64,000 nucleotides of DNA from Microglena sp. YARC (lineage: Eukaryota; Chlorophyta; Chlorophyceae; Chlamydomonadales; Chlamydomonadaceae): the NCBI GenBank assembly GCA_022414725.1, contig CM039465.1:45880424-45944423 (forward strand), in the 5' to 3' direction. Position numbers and translations under genes: made by a program. Below are positions 1 through 11,000 of the stretch, one piece after another. Within the stretch, counting starts at the first letter, position 1. Each line of letters begins with the position of its first letter. The notes beneath the pieces were generated by a model. That model was not told the DNA's origin. It searched no databases and saw only the letters and a program-made list of their open reading frames with translations.

Positions 1-76
1 AGCACCTAGGGCCTCCTGGAAGTTATGACTAAACACATGGGTAAACTTATGTCACCTCCCACTCCACCCATCTCCG

Positions 77-1558
77 ATGACTATACACGACACGCCACCC
101 CCCCTCCATGGGAAACACACAGACAAATACCACCTTGAAACCCCAGCCAACTCCATACAAAACACTGCCTCCCCCTACACCTATCTCTCCTCCTCAACCA
201 CCTATGATGACTGTATTAGAAAACTCTCCACCAACAAAGCCACAGGCCCAGACGGCATACCTAATGAACTACTTATGTGCTTCCCACAGGAAATGCACCT
301 CATCATACACAAACTCATGCAGCTAGTATGGATCCTGGGAGAAACACCAGACTGCTGGAAAACCTCACACACAGTCATGCTCTACAAAAAATCAGTCCCT
401 TGCTTGCCTCAAAACTACAGGCCAATAGGCCTTAACAATGCGGTAGCCAAACTCTGGACTTCCCTTGTTACTAACACTATTACTACCTACTCTGAAACCA
501 ACCACATTCTTAGTGCCTGCCAAGAAGGTTTCAGAAAAGACAAAAGTACCTATAGACAACTCTTGACCCTACTCCACAACATTGAGGATGCTGCCCTCTT
601 CCACCAGGACCTCTATGCTGCCTACTTTGACTTTAGCTCTGCTTTCATCATGATTGACCACCAAAAACTTCTCTGCATCATGCACAGCCTGGGTTACACC
701 CACGACACTGTAGACACTATTAAAGGAATTTACACCAACTCTACTACACATATCCTCCTTAACAATACATCAAGCTCCCCCATCCCCATCACCAGGGGCA
801 CCATCCAAGGAGACACTCTCTCCCCCTTACTCTTCATTATCTTTCTAGAGCCCCTACACAGATGGCTCCGTTCTGGGGGACGAGGATACAGAGCAGCATC
901 CCTACCCCCCAAAACAGCAGATGAAAATCACACTAGCAGCTTGGGGTATGCTGACGACACTGCCGTCCTAACCGGCAGCTCAGAGGACCTTCGTATCCAA
1001 TGTGGTAAAGTCCAAACTTTTAGCACCTGGTCGGGCATTCCTCTTAACGCCACTAAATGTGTGGTCAGTGGCATACTCCACAAATCACACCCCTCACAAC
1101 CTACTCACAACAACACTCTCAAACAAAGGCTAGAAAACATCCCCTTAGGAAATTCCTATGCTACCTACCAGCCGCCAGACCAAGCCTACAAATACTTGGG
1201 GGTTGACATCTCACTTACCCTAAATTGGAAAACTCAACTCCACTCTACTATTGAAACCATCCACAACAAAGGCTTGAGTATCCTCACTAAAGCTAAAAAC
1301 ATGGCAACCCCCACCCAATGCTTACGAATTTTTCCGACAAGAGCACTCCACCTCCCCAAAACAGAGGCAGGACTAGGGGTGCCCTCTCTACTTACTGAAT
1401 ATACCCAGATTACTGCAACAGCCCTCACCCAGTCCATGAACGACCAACGTCACCTGGGAATCCTCACCAAGGCTCTTCTTAACAAATCAACCTCCACCAT
1501 GACCACTCTAGATCCTCTCTCTCTCTCTCCCGCAAGCAACTTAAATATATGTCCCTAG
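77..1558 (+). pseudogene. LINE-A reverse transcriptase domain
   Basis: A 493-codon frame with the RT blocks in order: TGPDGIP near residue 56, an A motif FDFSSAF at 184-190 with Asp185, a B motif RGTIQGDTLSP at 240-250, the catalytic YADD at 291-294, and the E-like YKYLGVD at 371-377. The enzyme would copy LINE RNA into DNA at a nicked target. An in-frame TGA at 26-28 lies just upstream and a second frame looks coding there, so the ATG at 77 is probably not the true start. The stop at 1556-1558 follows a CT microsatellite (about 1514-1528). The polyprotein clearly continues in the next frame, so that stop is a slippage artefact or a true frameshift. Confidence 0.92.
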
Positions 1559-2184
1559 CCCGCCATCTGGAAATTATTAAAAAATCTGACATTACAATTT
1601 CTTGGAATGACACAGAACTTCTCGACAAACTTAACATACAATCTCTCCCTCTCCCTCCACAGGTAATCCCTGTCTCACTCATGACTCCATTTCATGACCT
1701 GGACATCTACTCATACCATGACCTGGTCACCCCCATGGGAACTCACCTTATCAGCACTACAGATCTCTCCCTTATCACCTTACACATAATCACTAAACAC
1801 CACAAACGATCCCTGAACCGCCTCACCGCTCACCTCTCCTCCCTCCAAACCGTCGCCCCTCCAATACACTCTGACCCACTTCCCCTCTCACACCGACAAC
1901 TTGCGCCTGGTTACGCAATTGCGCAGAACACAACAGACAACGTTAAATCTCCTGCTCATATCGAACCCTCCACTCCACTCACCCAGCGCTACCAACCTCA
2001 CGTCACCGTTACTGATGTAGACTACGAGGCTGATCCCACTGGGGACCTAGAAGGAAACCAATGGTGGGCGTGGCCCACGCAGATCGAAGGCAGTCACGCG
2101 CACCAAGCATGGGGCTGCCCCAGCAGCGATGCCACCTGGTCAGCACGCCACTACTTGTGCAAATCCTGGATTCGACATACATAA
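1549..2184 (+). pseudogene. LINE-A polyprotein, region after RT (frame shifted)
   Basis: About 211 codons in frame 1. The open frame starts upstream of 1549 and overlaps the end of the RT frame at the CT-repeat, so the real join is the microsatellite and the ATG at 1549 is incidental. No catalytic motif is visible. Position and composition match the thumb/linker part of LINE polyproteins. It ends where frame 2 reopens at 2129, which marks the second frameshift. Confidence 0.6.
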
Positions 2185-3574
2185 ATTCGTCATATATAAA
2201 ATAACTCCCACCTCACACCCTGACAGGATCCGCGAGGCCATGACATTTCCCGACAGCAGCGCACCTGCACCACCGGCGCGCCTGCTTCACCTTACCTACG
2301 GATCCAAATACAGGGCCCTGCACATTACGAGCTGGCGGGGCAAGCGCTCCTACAACGACGACAAACTTGCCACCACCACCGTTGTCCACGTACAATGGGC
2401 CCCAACCATTATGCACAACGAACATATCAACTCCGACACACACATGGGATACAGCATCCACCACAGCACACCTCTTACCTCCACTACCTCCACCATACAT
2501 TGGAAACCTCAATCTCACCATGCGGCTCATCTTGTTGAACTAGTGGGACAACCACCATATGACCAATTAACCCACACTTTTAAAACTACTCCCCCAATAA
2601 CCACACACCTCAACCCCAGGAAGGACATCCACCTCACTAACCTTCAGCAACAAGGCCAATGGGCCACCTCACCAGGATTTAATGTTGACAACCATAACCT
2701 TGTTCACAAACTTTTGAAAATTGACACACACGACAGGCACCCAGATTGGGACATTGAACCACCCTCAGCCTACATTATACAAACAGGCATCCTCACTACT
2801 CTGGATGACCAATCCACACACACACACACCAACGCTTCATATCTTTATAACCCCACTGGTCACTGTCTTGGGCACATTCCCAACGACAGACTCACCTCTC
2901 TTAAACAAAACTATGACCACTTTAAAAATCACCACCCTACCAAATGGAACCAACTGACCCAAGGAGGAACATACCATACTGACTTAGCTGCCCTCTTCAC
3001 CAGATACATAGCTGCCCCTGCTGCCACCAACACTCTTTCTCCTTTCCTCTACCAAGCAGCAGCTGCTCTGGGCATTACTCACCATCGTACTTCTAACCCC
3101 CTTAGCTACGACCAAAGCCTCACCAGCTTCTCTTCTACCAGCCCTGCTGATCAGCTCTTTGGCTCCAACCAAGACCCCTTTCTTACCATCTGGACTGGGG
3201 GCTCACTGGTGGACATTCCTAACTCCACGACACAAGCACACCAAGCTCTAAGGTGGGCCCTAGCCAGTGCTGACCATGCTGAAAATACTCTCAGCCCTAC
3301 CTGCACCCTGATGCTCCTCCCTGATGACCTTGCTGCCCCTTATAAAACTCTCCTCCACCACTCCTGGATTCACTATATTGACTCTTGACCACAGTCTGAA
3401 TTTTATACTACCTCTGAAATTTGGCTTGGCAGCAAATCTCACACTCCACCCTCCACTCAAAAACTACACCTCATCCTTATATGCAACCCCCACAGCCAAG
3501 ATACTTGCTTTCCTAAACTCCCAGATTTTATTGACCAATGGACATACTACATGCAAAGCCTCTCCTCATCCTAG
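2129..3574 (+). pseudogene. LINE-A polyprotein, linker before RNase H
   Basis: Frame 2 is open from upstream of 2129 to a TGA at 3386-3388. It then continues in the same frame to a TAG at 3572-3574. Beyond this the same frame runs straight into the RNase H domain, so both stops look like point mutations within one original coding frame. CGA to TGA and CAG to TAG would explain them. I recognise no domain in this stretch; its function in the element is unknown. Confidence 0.6.
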
Positions 3575-4903
3575 GAGCCCTCTACTATCACACCACCTCC
3601 CACTCTTACCTTCTCTGACATTGTCATTACCTACCCCCGGAAACTTAAATCTCTTGCCAAAAATCCCCGGCAAACTCCACTCCACCAACACCCTCCTCCC
3701 TATCTTCTTACCACTACCCACCCTTGTCTTCACCTAGCTACCCCCTCCTCAGGCCTCCAGGTCTACACAGATGGTAGCCTAATAAAAGGTAAACCAGGGC
3801 ACCCTAGCAAAATAGGTGCTTCAGTATATGGCCCGGCTGCAGGACAAAGCTACACCATCAACCCTGGGGGAATAGGGGCCACCAAAACTAACAACATGGC
3901 AGAACTGGTAGCCATCCACCAAGCCCTTCTCAACATTGACTATGACAAATGTCTTACCCTCCATACAGACAGCCTCTGCTCTCTTCAACTTATTAAAAAA
4001 ATGATTCATGACCCTACCACAACAACCCGTTCTATTCATACTGAATTACTGCAATCAATTCAAAAACACCTCATTCAACGCATCCTGCATGGCTCACACA
4101 CCACTCTTTGTAAAGTCCGTTCCCACACAGGTATCCTTGGAAATGACAGAGCAGACACTCTGGCACGCAAGGCAGCTGAGCACCCTGCCTCAACCAATTT
4201 TACTGACAACACTGGGGAAATCCCCCGCCACAATGTCTACTGGCCCACAGTTCAACCTCCTCGCACACCCGTGGGAGATATTCCCCCACGAATCTTAGCA
4301 CCTAACCTTACACAAGGTATCACCTCTAACCTGCCCACTAGCTGCCACCTTGGCCAACACCCACTTAAAGGGATTTATGCAACCACCTGGGCTGATAACA
4401 CTCCCCACCAACTTCCTCAAGCAAGTAACAAATTCTGGACCTCAACCCTTATCCAACATAAAACTAAATTCCACATCCTTAAAGCCCGCTGGGGTAGACT
4501 GTGGAACCGTAAACTTGCATTCCGCTGGAAACTCCCTTATATTACCAGCACTCACCCACCCACGAACTCCCTATGCCCCATTTGCCACACCTGTGAGGAC
4601 GGAGCGGGCCACATCCTGGCGGGCTGCACACACCGGACTTTCAAGGGGCTCTACATCAAGAGACATGACGCCGCAGTGCGACTCATCTACAAGGCCATTT
4701 GCACCGGAGCCCTGGGATCCCGCAGAATGATCATGGACGCTGGCAAGGAAGAGGACCTCCCCAGGGGGGTCCTGGGCAAACGTCTTCCTGACTGGTTACG
4801 CCCCTCCACTATTACTGTAGCGGACTGGAAGAGAATGAGACCTGATCTTGCCGTCCTACCTGACATAGACTCCCCTACCTGTATGTCTGATAAAGAACTC
4901 TAG
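3575..4903 (+). pseudogene. LINE-A RNase H domain and Cys/His knuckle
   Basis: The RNase H signature is complete: YTDGS with catalytic Asp at 3770-3772, NNMAELVAIHQAL with Glu at 3902-3904, HTDSLCSL with Asp at 3968-3970, and HTGILGNDRAD with Asp at 4145-4147. RNase H removes the RNA strand during retrotransposition. Further on, CPICHTCEDGAGHILAGC (about 4573-4628) is a Cys/His cluster typical of LINE C-termini. The ATG at 3896 lies inside the domain and cannot be the start. The frame ends at a TAG (4901-4903), beyond which the same frame stays open. Confidence 0.9.
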
Positions 4904-5299
4904 GTTCTAGAGCTTGGATACTGCTCTGATACCAACCATGCTACTAAGTTTATCACTAAACACGCCCAGCATGTTGAATTAGTAAATGGCCTCAGATCGG
5001 CTCGATACCTTGTTCACTACGAAGTTATCACCGTTGGAACAACTGGTACTATTCCAACCTCTTTTTTGACTTCTATGACCACTCTTGGACTTCAGAGATC
5101 ATGTGCCCTCAAACTGGCGGACACAGTCCACTCCCACACTATCACTAGCTTTCAGAGTATTGAACAGTGCGCTTTATGGAAGCACACCCCGGGTCGATAC
5201 CCGGGGACTAGCACACAGACAGTCCCCCCTCTCAGGTTTTGTCTTACCAGATGCATTGTGACGGTGCTTCCCAACCGGGGTGAAAAACCCCCATATTAA
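4904..5299 (+). pseudogene. LINE-A C-terminal domain
   Basis: The frame of the RNase H region reopens directly after the TAG at 4901. It reads VLELGYCSDT and later RYLVHYEVITVGTTGTIP and TTLGLQRSCALKLADTVHSH. This tail style (a helical segment followed by a VITxGTxGTI core and a Leu/Ala helix) is seen at the end of algal and oomycete LINE polyproteins. It ends at a TAA (5297-5299), a few bases into the conserved 3' tail. The ATG at 5066 is internal and not meaningful. Confidence 0.7.
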
Positions 5300-5468
5300 G
5301 CTGGCATGATGTGGCTACGGTGCCTGCCGGTCAGGCATCGGTGGTAATTCTTTTTACTGAGATGGTCCTACGGTGACTATAGCTAGCTCCGGCTTACGAT
5401 ATGGTGTCCTTAACTTCACGTCCTGTTAGTAACGGTTCTACACGGATGTAACAATTTCGATTTCAATT

Positions 5469-6029
5469 TCAATTGGTGGCTGAGTGAGAGTTAGGTGCGA
5501 AGAAAGGTAAAGGAGTGCGGAAAGAGGCTGTTGAAGCGGCGGTGATATCCAGGCAGTTGACGATAAGAAGAGCAATGATAAGGTGAATGGCAGAGTTCGT
5601 GGTAGGAGGATTTCGTCTGTCTTGTTTGTTCCAGATATTTTTTGATTGAGTAGGGTTGGGATGATTTTTAGGTTTGGCAGAACTTGGTTCAGCGTGAGTC
5701 CTAGGTAGATCCTTGGCGCTTTTGCTCTCTGCCCGGAAGCTGCCTGTAGGATCTTGTTGTCCAGGTTGTCCATTGAAAGGTGAGGATATTTTAATTTTGG
5801 GTGATCTGTCACTTTCGCAGATTTGGTATTGAGTTTGTGGACAGGGTTCCAAGCACTGGTGTTGGGGGCTTCGCGTTCCCCTACCTCCCTCCTGCGGGCA
5901 ATCTGCGCTTGGACTTCTCCAAAGTGCCTCTTGCCCGGAATCGGGATGCTTGGTCGCCGGCAGTTGTTGTTGATCATTGGGGAGGAGAGGGGGGTTAGAG
6001 AATTCGGCAAATCTGGTTTGAGTGGACAT
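5469..6029 (-). CDS. hypothetical reverse-strand ORF, 186 aa
   Basis: An open frame on the reverse strand that runs up to the end of the LINE-A tail. It is rich in Ser, Pro, Gln and Asn, with one hydrophobic stretch (SAIHLIIALLIVNCLDI) near the C-terminus. A second frame (5438-6034) is open over almost the same bases, which argues for composition rather than coding. It may be the remnant of a gene or element into which LINE-A inserted. I do not recognise a family. Confidence 0.2.
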   Translation of the reverse strand: MSTQTRFAEFSNPPLLPNDQQQLPATKHPDSGQEALWRSPSADCPQEGGRGTRSPQHQCLEPCPQTQYQICESDRSPKIKISSPFNGQPGQQDPTGSFRAESKSAKDLPRTHAEPSSAKPKNHPNPTQSKNIWNKQDRRNPPTTNSAIHLIIALLIVNCLDITAASTASFRTPLPFFAPNSHSATN

Positions 6030-6818
6030 CTCAAATCAGGAATGTGCGCGAATTGATGATCATTGCAAAGCCTAGCGTCGTCGCATCCCGATTCCAGTCT
6101 CCGCTTATGCGGAGGAGAAGTAGCGCCTACGAAATGTGCTTCGGAAAAAGTGACCTGTTATCCTACTATAAGGTTATTCAAATGGAATCTATACCAATGT
6201 GATAGTACACCAATTAGAATTTACTATTATAATAATAGTAAATAATATAAATTATTATTATACCTCATGAAAATCCCATTACAATAAGCATAAGGCAGTG
6301 GTAATAATTGACTGAGCCGCTGAGCAACGTATTACACATCTTGCAAGTGAAGGATCGCCATGAAAAAAAGAAACAAGAATACAGGTCGAAGCTTACCAAT
6401 AGCTCACAAAAAGAGGCAAGCAATTCGATTCGCAAAGATTTAGCTGATCCCGAATTGTAATACATTTCTGCCCCCCCCCCCCCCCCCCCCCCCTCCCCCC
6501 ACAGGCCCACACACCACACTCACTCACTCACTCACTCACACACACACACACACACACACAGGGTGTCCATTCAGTCACCATTTGGCGTCGCTGGAGGCGG
6601 CCAGAATAATATATACAATTCAGACTCAGCACAGACTCCAATACGCAATTAATAAACAAAACGGTACATCTGGTATATTTTGTATCATGATTCAATAGTT
6701 CAGTTAAACTGCCCCGTGTGGTCTGTCTGGTTACAGACCCTTCAGGTCTACCTGCTTGTTTTCAGCTGCTTGACAAGCTTCCCCATATACCCCGACTCCT
6801 TATTCTGTAGCTCCCACC
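6030..6818. other. no gene seen; poly-C run and CA microsatellite
   Basis: AT-rich sequence with ATTATTA runs near 6220-6260, a poly-C run at 6471-6493, and CACT/CA repeats at about 6510-6560. No ORF with coding character and no family repeat were recognised. Confidence 0.7.
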
Positions 6819-7013
6819 AGGGTAATTCAAAGCGCGCGCTTTTGCGCTTTTGAGCGCTGACTTTTTGACCCCCTCTGTGCATTAAGCGCAGATTTTTGCA
6901 ACTCCCTGTGGGCGCAGCAAGCAGTTTTTGCGCTTTTTGCACTACGAAGCGCAGTTTTTGTTGTCATCAAGTGCGCTAAAGCGCTGGCCAATTTGGCATT
7001 TTGAAGTACCCTG
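6819..7013. mobile_element. MITE, AGGGTAC family, copy 1
   Basis: The left end AGGGTAATTC (6819-6828) and right end GAAGTACCCT (7003-7012) form an imperfect terminal inverted repeat. The element is flanked by GCTCCCACC (6810-6818) and GCTCCCACA (7014-7022), a near-perfect 9-bp duplication. The interior is full of AGCGC and GCGCTTTT motifs. A second copy sits at 33303-33489. The 9-bp duplication suggests a MULE-type source; this is inference. It has no coding capacity. Confidence 0.75.
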
Positions 7014-7022
7014 GCTCCCACA

Positions 7023-7640
7023 GACTATTTGGCGCCACCTCTATCATGCTTTACCCTTACGGTGGGAAGCTATGTTGTACGTCCAGATGTACTTAGCACA
7101 CGAGGGGCACTCGAGTGAGGTGTTGGTGCACCTTAATCCACCCTTGGTAGAGGCCTGAGCGCCCACGTTGGCGGGCTGGGACATGGGACGGACCAGCATC
7201 GACATCATCTTGCATGCAGTACAAAAACAACTTAAAACGAAACAAAACTTACCTCTTGTGGGCCAAAATGGGACTAAACATCCACTCATTTCAAACAGCC
7301 ATTTCTTTGTCTAGAGCAATCTGATGGCCTATTGCTCTTGTGAGATTAGGAGGTCTGTGGCAGCACCCACTTTCCCAGTTGAAAACATCGCCCTTTTTTA
7401 AACGATTTACAGGCAAAACGTTCCAGGTTTGGGGGGGTCAAAACCCATAGTAACCGACATTGTTACAGCCAGATCGCTCCATAGTGGCTCTTTCAATGTC
7501 GCCAGATTTTTCTTCTTTGAATAATTTTCTTTTTTCAAAAACTTTATTTCCACAAATATGTTTTGGTTGTATATTTATATATTTCCTACGGCCTTATTTT
7601 AAAGCGGGCTCTGTCCTTACAAGTTCTATGCAGTTCTAAA
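7023..7640. other. no feature recognised
   Basis: Unique-looking sequence without a convincing ORF, RNA gene or repeat. Short ORFs on both strands lack family motifs. Confidence 0.5.
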
Positions 7641-7927
7641 AAATGGTGGAGCAACACGTGACGACGGAAGCGTGTTTGTCACGGGACCGTTGGCTGGCGT
7701 GTCTGGCTTCATCTTGGGCAGACGGTCAGTCGGACGGACAGATTGGTAAACATGGGGGCTCACACCCCCTTGAAGAGGGGGCTCCGCCAAAAAAGTGGCA
7801 TTGGTGCCGGTATCGGCTTGTTTGGGCCATTAAGGGGGCTCCGCCCCCAAAAATGGCATAGGTGCAGGTATCGGCTTGTTTGGGCCATTAAGGGGGCTTT
7901 GCTTCCCCTTAAAAAGGCATTTAAAGT
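7641..7927 (-). mobile_element. GGCGGAG-type repeat plus 67-bp duplication
   Basis: The segment 7641-7800 is a reverse-strand copy of a dispersed repeat also seen at 16590-16795, 43655-43860 and, in part, 46540-46620. The ends carry TTTTTGGNGGAG as an inverted repeat, and the body has GTCCGTCCGA and ACGTCAGC motifs. It is followed by a tandem duplication of about 67 bp containing the foldback GGGGGCTCCGCCCCC. There is no coding capacity. It is probably a non-autonomous DNA transposon. Confidence 0.55.
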
Positions 7928-8033
7928 AGCCCAGCATTCAGTCAGCGGGGGTCTAGTAACACCTTCGCCGGGTCATCCTTCTTGCCTTCTTGCACAGAGT
8001 TCCCGAAGTCTCACACAACTGGTGTGTGTGTGT

Positions 8034-8064
<31 letters not shown>

Positions 8065-11000
8065 GGGGGCTGGGTGGTGATCAGTGTCGCAGCCCAGCAT
8101 TCAGTCAGCGGGGGTCTAGTAACAACCAACAACTCTGTCAGGTCATCCTTATCCCTTTCTTGCACTGAGTTCCCGAAGTCTCACATTACTGGTGTGTGTG
8201 TGTGGGAGCTGGGAGGTGATCAGTGTCGCAGCCCAGCATTCAAAGCTAGGATGCGGTTGGGTGTGTATGTGGGTGTGTGGGTGTGTGGGTGTGTGTGTGG
8301 GTGTGTGTGTGGGTGGGGGGGGGAGCTGGGTGATGATCAGTGTCGCAGCCACCATTCAGTCAGCGGGGGTCTAGTAACACCTCCACCGGGTCATCCTTCT
8401 TGCCTTCTTGCACTGAGTTCCCGAAGTCTCACACTCCTGGTGTGTGTGTAGGGGAGCTGGGTGGTGTTCATTGTCGCAGCCCAGCATTCAGTCAGCAGGG
8501 GTCTAGTAACACCTCCTGCCGGGTCATCCTTCTTCCTTCTTTGCCCTTCTGTGTGTTGCACTGAGTTCCCAAAGTCTCACACTCCTGGTGTGTGTGTAGG
8601 GGAGCTGGGTGGTGATCAGTGTCGCAGCCCAGCATTCAGTCAGCAGGGTCTAGTTACACCTCCGCCCGGGTCATACTTCTTGCCTTCTTGCACTGAGTTC
8701 AGCCTAGTAAAAGTCTCACACTCCTGTGTGTGTGTGTAGGGGAGCTGGGGTGGTGATCAGAGTCGCAGCCGCAGCATTCAGTCAGCAGGGGTTCTAGTAA
8801 CACCTCCGCCGGGTCATCCTTCTTGCCTTCTTGCACTGAGTTCCCAAAGTCTCACACTCCTGGTGTGTGTGTAGGGGAGCTGGGTGGTGATCAGTGTCGC
8901 AGCCCAGCATTCAGTCAGCAGGGGTCTAGTAACACCTCCGCCGGGTCATCCTTCTTGCCTTCTTGCACTGACTTCCCAAAGTCTCACACTCCTGGTGTGT
9001 GTGTAGGGGAGCTGGGTGGTGATCAGTGTCGCAGCCCAGCATTCAGTCAGCAGGGGTCTAGTAACACCTCCGCCGGTCATCCTTCTTGCCTTCTTGCACT
9101 GAGTTCCCAAAGTCTCACACTCCTGGTGTGTGTGTAGGGGAGCTGTGGTGTACGTGATCAGTGTCGCAGCCCAGCATTCAGTCAGCAGGGGTCTAGTAAC
9201 ACAACTCCGCCGGGTCATCCTTCTTGCCTTTCTTGCACTGAGTTCCCAAAGTCTCACACTCCTGGTGTGTGTGTAGGGGAGCTGGGTGGTGATCAGTGTC
9301 GCAGCCCAGCATTCAGTCAGCAGGGGTCTAGTAACACCTCCGCCGGGTCATCCTTCTTGCCTTCTTGCACTGAGTTTCCAAAGTCTCACACTCCTGGTGT
9401 GTGTGTAGGGGAGCTGGGTGGTGATCAGTGTCGCAGCCCAGCATTCAGTCAGCAGGGGTCTAGTAACACCTCCGCCGGGTCATCCTTCTTGCCTTCTTGC
9501 ACTGACTTCCCAAAGTCTCACACTCCTGGTGTGTGTGTAGGGGAGCTGGGTGGTGATCAGTGTCGCAGCCCAGCATTCAGTCAGCAGGGGTCTAGTAACA
9601 CCTCCGCCGGGTCATCCTTCTTGCCTTCTTGCACTGAGTTCCCAAAGTCTCACACTCCTGGTGTGTGTGTAGGGAAGCTGGGTGGTGATCAGTGTCGCAG
9701 CCCAGCATTCAGTCAGCAGGGGTCTAGTAACACCTCCGCCGGGTCATCCTTCTTGCCTTCTTGCACTGAGTTACCAAAGTCTCACACTCCTGGTGTGTGT
9801 GTAGGGGAGCTGGGTGGTGATCAGTGTCGCAGCCCAGCATTCAGTCAGCAGGGGTCTAGTAACACCTCCGCCGGGTCATCCTTCTTGCCTTCTTGCACTG
9901 AGTTCCCAAAGTCTCACACTCCTGGTGTGTGTGTAGGGGAGCTGGGTGGTGATCAGTGTCGCAGCCCAGCATTCAGTCAGCAGGGTCTAGTAACCGTCAC
10001 CTCCGGGGTCATCCTTCTTGCCTTCTGCACTGACTTCCCAAAGTCTCACACTCCTGGTGTGTTGTGGTAGGGGAGCTGGGTGGTGATCAGTGTCGCAGCC
10101 CAGCATTCAGTCAGCAGGGGTCTAGTAACACCTCCGCCGGGTCATCCTTCTTGCTTCTTGCACTGAGCATAAGTCTCAGTCAGCCGGAGTTCTGGTGATG
10201 GTGTGATGTAGGGGACTGTGTTGGTCGTTCAGCATTCAGCATTCAGTTCTAGCAAAATTCCCAAAGTCCACACCTTGTCGCAGCCCAGTCAGTCAGCATC
10301 GCTTATCCCTTGCCTTCTTGCACTGAGTTCCAAAGTCTCACACTCCTGGTGTGTGTGTAGGGGAGCTGGGTGGTGATCAGTGTCGCAGCCCAGCATTCAG
10401 TCAGCCAGGAGGTCTAGTAACACCTCCGCCGGATCATCCTTCCCTTCTTGCCCACTGAGCTCCCAAAGTCTCACCCACTCCTGGTGTGTGTGTAGGGGAG
10501 CTGCGGTGGTGATCAGTGTCGCAGCCCAGCATTCAGTCAGCAGCAGGGTCTAGTAACACCTCCGCCGGGTCATCCTTCTTGCCTGTCTTGCACTGAGTTC
10601 CCAAAGGGTCTCACACTCCTGGTGTGTGTGTAGGGGAGCTGTTTGTGGTTGATCAGTGTCGCAGCCCAGCATTCCAGTCAGCGCAGGGGTCTAGTAACAC
10701 CTCCAACTCCGCGGGTCATTCCTTGCCTTCTTGCACTGAGTTCCCAAAGTCTCACACTCCTGGTGTGTGTGTAGGGGAGCTGGGGTGGTGATCAGTGTCG
10801 CAGCCCAGCATTCAGTCAGCAGGGGTCCCTTAGTAACACCTCCGCCGGGTCATCCCTCTTGCCTTTCTTGCACTGAGTTCCCAAAGTCTCACACTCCTGG
10901 TGTGTGTGTAGGGGAGCCTGCTGTGGTGATCAGTGTCGCCAAGCCCAGCATTCAGTCAGCAAGGGGTCTAGTAACACCTCCCCGGGTCATCCCTTCTTGC

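Larger units (their letters stand above)
1..5475 (+). mobile_element. LINE retrotransposon, family A, decayed copy, 5' part outside window
   Basis: The order is reverse transcriptase, linker, RNase H, a Cys/His knuckle, a C-terminal LINE domain and a 3' untranslated tail ending in AATTTC-type repeats (about 5450-5475). This is the layout of a non-LTR retrotransposon polyprotein. Any endonuclease would lie left of base 1. The reading frame is broken by two frameshifts (near 1515 and near 2130-2184) and three in-frame stops (3386, 3572, 4901), so the copy cannot make one intact protein. The same 3' tail recurs at 25833-26026, 37536-37619 and 41886-41989, three of them with target-site duplications, so the family has been mobile. 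Confidence 0.93.

Noticed and set aside
1..5299. Genetic-code change to explain in-frame TAG and TGA
   Set aside because: Frameshifts are also present in the same element, and kinase and UIM exons show no internal TAG or TGA; decay is simpler.
9267..10070. 267-codon ORF with 44-residue repeats
   Set aside because: It follows exactly from the 132-bp satellite period; frame breaks wherever a unit has an indel and no domain is present.
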